Shown here: positions 60,570 through 64,000 of the stretch, in pieces
Layout: every line of letters starts with the position of its first letter
Position numbering within the stretch: position 1 is the stretch's first letter
DNA from: Photorhabdus namnaonensis
GTDB lineage: Bacteria; Pseudomonadota; Gammaproteobacteria; Enterobacterales; Enterobacteriaceae
Length of the DNA stretch: 64,000 bases
NCBI RefSeq assembly: GCF_001684335.1
Contig: NZ_LOIC01000015.1
Coordinates: 1 to 64,000 of the forward strand
Direction of reading: 5' to 3'
Position numbers and translations under genes: made by a program
The notes under the pieces: model-generated
Seen by the model: only the letters and a program-made list of their open reading frames with translations
Told to the model about the DNA's origin: nothing
Database searches by the model: none

Positions 60570-61285
60570 TGCGTTTTTACCGGCCTCTTGCGCCAGTGTT
60601 AGCGATGACATTTGATCTGGATGATACGCTGTATGATAATCATCCAGTCATGGATAAGACAGAAGAGGAAGTACTGAATTTTGTACGGCAGTATGATCCT
60701 AGGTTCAGTCACCTTAATTATCAGGATCTATATGCTTTCCGTGAATTAACATTGGAGCAATACCCTGAAATTTATCATGACATGACTTTATGGCGTTGGC
60801 ATTGTTCAAGGTTGATGTTTTGTCATTACGGTTTTAGTGGTGAAGACGCTGATCGAGGGGCCGATGATGTCATGGCGCATTTCACACTCTGGCGTAATCG
60901 GATTGATATTCCTGAATCAACACATAAAACTATGGCGGCACTTGCTGAACAGATGCCACTAGTCGCCATTACTAATGGTAATGCGGAACCTGCCGCCTGT
61001 GGTCTGGCCCCTTATTTTAAATTTGTGCTGAAAGCTGGCCCTGACGGGCGCTCAAAACCTTGCAGCGATATGTACCGTTTGGCTGCGGATCGCCTGGATT
61101 TACAGCTTGGTCAAATCTTACATGTCGGTGATGATTTGAATACTGATGTGGCAGGGGCACTGCGTAGTGGTATGCAGGCTTGTTGGATAAATACTAAGAA
61201 CAAAAAGCTATTGCAGACAACGGAAAGCCGCCTGCTGCCTCACATTGAGATTTACAATTTGGCTTCTTTGACAGCATTGATATAA
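60569..61285 (+). CDS. yigB: HAD phosphatase YigB
   Basis: This 238-aa HAD-superfamily phosphatase has the nucleophile motif FDLDDTLYDN (Asp16, Asp18), ITNGN as motif II, and SKP and GDDLNTDVAGA as motifs III and IV. In E. coli YigB dephosphorylates 5-amino-6-(5-phospho-D-ribitylamino)uracil in riboflavin synthesis and also FMN. It starts on the last base of the xerC stop (TAATG). Confidence 0.94.
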   Translation: MRFYRPLAPVLAMTFDLDDTLYDNHPVMDKTEEEVLNFVRQYDPRFSHLNYQDLYAFRELTLEQYPEIYHDMTLWRWHCSRLMFCHYGFSGEDADRGADDVMAHFTLWRNRIDIPESTHKTMAALAEQMPLVAITNGNAEPAACGLAPYFKFVLKAGPDGRSKPCSDMYRLAADRLDLQLGQILHVGDDLNTDVAGALRSGMQACWINTKNKKLLQTTESRLLPHIEIYNLASLTALI

Positions 61286-61298
61286 TCAAGAAATTATT

Positions 61299-61314
61299 CT
61301 GTATAAAAACACAG
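61299..61314 (+). promoter_or_regulatory. LexA (SOS) box of uvrD
   Basis: CTGT-ATAAAAAC-ACAG is a perfect CTGT-N8-ACAG LexA operator, 37 bp upstream of the uvrD start and overlapping its expected promoter. It predicts SOS induction, as in E. coli. Confidence 0.88.
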
Positions 61315-61351
61315 CAACCTCGGGTCGCTGTCTAATCAATTGATGGTAACT

Positions 61352-63514
61352 ATGGACGTCTCCTATCTGCTCGAAAGTCTGAATGACAAACAACGGGAAG
61401 CTGTAGCTGCTCCGCGGACCAATATGTTGGTATTAGCTGGCGCGGGGAGTGGTAAAACCCGAGTTCTGGTACACCGAATTGCTTGGTTGTTGTCGGTGGA
61501 GAAGGCTTCGCCATTTTCCATTATGGCCGTGACCTTCACCAATAAAGCGGCTGCGGAGATGCGCCATCGGATTGAAAACTTGATCGGCACCAGTCAAGGC
61601 GGCATGTGGATTGGTACATTCCACGGTTTGGCTCATCGTTTGTTACGAGCACATCATCTGGATGCCAATTTGCCACAGGATTTTCAGATTCTTGACAGCG
61701 AAGATCAACATCGTCTGCTTAAACGCATTATCAAAGCGATGAATTTGGATGATAAACAATGGCCTGCTCGTCAAGGCATGTGGTACATCAATGGTAAAAA
61801 AGATGAAGGATTGCGGCCACAACATATTGAAAGTTATGGCAATCCTGTTGAGGCGACATGGCAGAAAATTTATCAAGCTTACCAAGAAGCTTGTGATCGG
61901 GCCGGGTTAGTGGATTTTGCCGAGCTTTTACTGCGAGCGCATGAGTTGTGGCTGAATAAACCTCAGATCCTGCAACATTACCGGGGCCGCTTTACTAATA
62001 TTCTGGTGGATGAGTTTCAGGACACTAACAGTATTCAATATGCTTGGATTCATCTGTTGGCAGGGGAAACAGGCAAAGTGATGATTGTCGGGGATGATGA
62101 TCAATCTATTTATGGTTGGCGTGGGGCGCAAGTTGAGAATATTCAGCGTTTCCTGAAAGATTTTTCTGGTGCGGAAACTATCCGTTTGGAGCAAAATTAC
62201 CGTTCCACTAGTAATATTCTGAAAGTTGCCAATACATTGATTGCCAATAACAGTGATCGCTTGGGTAAAAATCTGTGGACTGATGGCGTAGAGGGTGAAC
62301 CCATCTCCCTTTATTGTGCATTCAATGAACTGGATGAATCCCGCTATGTGGTTAGCCGGATTAAAAACTGGCTTGAAAATGGGGGCGCTCTGAAAAATTG
62401 CGCCATACTTTACCGCAGCAACGCTCAATCTCGTGTATTGGAAGAGGCGCTGTTACAGGCATCAATGCCGTACCGTATTTATGGTGGTCAACGATTCTTT
62501 GAACGTCAGGAAATTAAAGATGCACTGGCTTACTTGCGTCTGATCGCCAATCGTCATGACGACGCGGCGTTTGAACGTGTAGTGAATACGCCTACCCGTG
62601 GCATTGGTGACAGAACATTAGATATTGTGCGTCAGGCGGCGCGGGAGCGGCAGCAAACCTTGTGGGACTGTTGCCAGATATTGCTGCAAGAGAAAGTGCT
62701 GGCCGGGCGAGCCGCTGCTTCCTTGCAACGTTTTATTGAACTGATTGACGCGTTATCAACAGAAACTGAAGAGATGCCATTGCATGTTCAGACTGACAGG
62801 ATTATCCGTGATTCTGGCCTGCGAGCGATGTATCAGCAGGAGAAAGGTGAAAAAGCGCAGGCGCGTATTGAAAACCTTGAAGAACTTGTCACCGCGACTC
62901 GTCAGTTTAGCTATCAGGAAGAGGATGAAGATTTGACGCCATTGCAGGCGTTTCTTTCCCATGCCGCGCTGGAATCGGGAGAAGGTCAGGCTGATGCCTA
63001 TCAGGATTCAGTGCAACTAATGACATTGCATTCGGCTAAGGGACTGGAGTTCCCACAAGTATTTATTGTTGGCATGGAAGAAGGCATGTTTCCAAGCCAG
63101 ATGTCGATTGAAGAAGGTGGACGTCTGGAAGAGGAGCGTCGCTTGGCTTATGTGGGTCTGACACGAGCAATGGAAAAGCTGACTATCACTTATGCTGAAA
63201 GTCGCCGTTTATATGGTAAAGAGGTTTATCATCGGCCATCTCGTTTTATTGGGGAACTGCCGTCAGAATGTATTGAAGAAGTTCGGTTACGGGCGACAGT
63301 ATCTCGTCCAGTTAGCCATAGTCGGTTGGGCACGCCTATCAGTGCCAATGATAGCGGTTATGCCCTTGGACAACGTGTTCGTCACCCTAAATTTGGTGAA
63401 GGAACCATTGTCAATATGGAGGGGAGTGGTGAACATAGCCGATTGCAAATCGCGTTTCAAGGGGAAGGGATTAAGTGGCTGGTTGCTGCTTATGCCAGAC
63501 TTGAAATAGTCTAG
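61352..63514 (+). CDS. uvrD: DNA helicase II UvrD
   Basis: UvrD is a 3'-to-5' superfamily 1A helicase that removes the incised strand in nucleotide-excision repair and mismatch repair. The ATG at 61352 gives 720 aa, exactly the E. coli length, starting MDVSYLLESLNDKQREA. Motifs include [41 protein letters not shown] and LTLHSAKGLEFPQV. The C-terminal Tudor-like tail ending VAAYARLE is intact. It is preceded by a LexA box and a short hairpin. Confidence 0.97.
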   Translation: MDVSYLLESLNDKQREAVAAPRTNMLVLAGAGSGKTRVLVHRIAWLLSVEKASPFSIMAVTFTNKAAAEMRHRIENLIGTSQGGMWIGTFHGLAHRLLRAHHLDANLPQDFQILDSEDQHRLLKRIIKAMNLDDKQWPARQGMWYINGKKDEGLRPQHIESYGNPVEATWQKIYQAYQEACDRAGLVDFAELLLRAHELWLNKPQILQHYRGRFTNILVDEFQDTNSIQYAWIHLLAGETGKVMIVGDDDQSIYGWRGAQVENIQRFLKDFSGAETIRLEQNYRSTSNILKVANTLIANNSDRLGKNLWTDGVEGEPISLYCAFNELDESRYVVSRIKNWLENGGALKNCAILYRSNAQSRVLEEALLQASMPYRIYGGQRFFERQEIKDALAYLRLIANRHDDAAFERVVNTPTRGIGDRTLDIVRQAARERQQTLWDCCQILLQEKVLAGRAAASLQRFIELIDALSTETEEMPLHVQTDRIIRDSGLRAMYQQEKGEKAQARIENLEELVTATRQFSYQEEDEDLTPLQAFLSHAALESGEGQADAYQDSVQLMTLHSAKGLEFPQVFIVGMEEGMFPSQMSIEEGGRLEEERRLAYVGLTRAMEKLTITYAESRRLYGKEVYHRPSRFIGELPSECIEEVRLRATVSRPVSHSRLGTPISANDSGYALGQRVRHPKFGEGTIVNMEGSGEHSRLQIAFQGEGIKWLVAAYARLEIV

Positions 63515-63535
63515 AAATAATATCCAGGTTGAATG

Positions 63536-63565
63536 TTGACAGGCTTTTTCTTCTAAGCGTAACAT
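63536..63565 (+). promoter_or_regulatory. corA promoter
   Basis: TTGACA (63536-63541) and TAACAT (63560-63565) are separated by 18 bp, placing the start near 63572 and giving a short leader of about 40 nt before corA. Confidence 0.65.
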
Positions 63566-63609
63566 TCGCGCCTTACGATCACGTAGGGAGTAAAGGAGAC
63601 TTATGATAC

Positions 63610-64000
63610 ATGCTGAGCGCATTTAAGTTAGAGAATAATCGCCTGCTCCGTCTTGAATTTGAAGAGGGAGAAAAGTTATCTGATTCCTTATGGGTAGATT
63701 TGGTTGAACCGGCAGAGCAAGATAGGCTGCAAGTTCAAAATGAATTAGGCCAAATTCTGGCAACCCGACCGGAACTGGATGACATTGAGGCGTCGGCGCG
63801 TTTTTTTGAAGATGAAGACGGGATACACGTTCACTCATTTTTTTACTTTGAAGACGCGGAAGACCATGCTGGCAACGCAACAGTTGCATTTACTATTCGT
63901 GATGGTCGTCTCTATACATTGCGAGAGCGGGAGCTCCCTGCGTTCCGATTGTATCGTATGCGTGCTCGTAATCAGACATTGGTTGATGGCAATGCTTATG
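63610..64000 (+). CDS. corA: Magnesium/cobalt transporter CorA, N-terminal part (cut by window end)
   Basis: CorA is the pentameric Mg2+/Co2+ channel of the inner membrane. The first 130 codons are present and match the cytoplasmic funnel domain of E. coli CorA, with [25 protein letters not shown] and [10 protein letters not shown]. The frame runs to the window end without a stop; the two membrane helices and GMN motif lie beyond. AGGAG at 63594-63598 is 11 nt upstream. A 7-codon frame (63603-63626) starts closer to that site and overlaps the corA start out of frame. Confidence 0.95.

Overview
This window is chromosomal DNA from an enterobacterium of the Morganellaceae type. Photorhabdus (or its sister Xenorhabdus) is the best fit. 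The E. coli gene order of the rrn-ilv-rho-wec-hem-cya-uvrD-corA segment is largely preserved. Protein identities are high but clearly not E. coli, intergenic DNA is AT-rich, and a palindromic repeat of a kind I associate with this group is present (17427-17553). The genus is inferred from memory of gene content; no search was run.

Layout. 1-447: 3' end of a 5S rRNA, then tRNA-Asp and tRNA-Trp, the distal end of an rrn operon. 1147-4017: hdfR, maoP and comM. 4593-11263: the isoleucine/valine operon with its leader peptide and attenuator (ilvL-ilvG-ilvM-ilvE-ilvD-ilvA); ilvG is intact. 11399-23238: a block absent from the E. coli arrangement, inserted between ilvA and ilvY. It holds an EmrAB-type efflux pair, a mini fatty-acid/polyketide set (reductase, MaoC-like dehydratase, ketosynthase, acyl carrier protein), a cysteine desulfurase, an IscU/NifU-like scaffold and a LuxE-like acyl-protein synthetase on the minus strand, plus a flavin monooxygenase and an AraC regulator. 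This is the accessory and most novel part of the window. 23819-26370: ilvY and ilvC, divergent, with two matching operator dyads between them. 26529-33585: rep, rhlB-gppA, trxA and rho. 33889-46802: the complete enterobacterial common antigen operon. 47062-48438: the ThrP/YifK permease. 48596-49043: a tRNA operon (Arg, His, Leu, Pro). 49252-49670: the small RNA GlmZ with a sigma-54 promoter and two GlrR-type sites. 49817-50119: a TM2 protein. 50205-54264: hemCDXY. 54863-57439: cyaA. 57468-57788: cyaY. 57867-63514: lptM, dapF, the DUF484 gene, xerC, yigB and uvrD. 63610-64000: the start of corA, cut by the window end.

How the parts work together. Most of the window is core metabolism: branched-chain amino acid synthesis with attenuation and IlvY control, transcription termination, helicases, surface glycolipid, haem and cAMP synthesis. 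The inserted block looks like a secondary-metabolite locus. It has one ketosynthase, a ketoreductase, a dehydratase and an ACP but no enoyl reductase or acyltransferase. Beside these sit a carboxylate-activating LuxE-like enzyme and a sulfur-mobilising pair, and the set is followed by an exporter. An unsaturated, perhaps sulfur-containing, acyl product is the simplest reading. I do not recognise the cluster as a characterised pathway.
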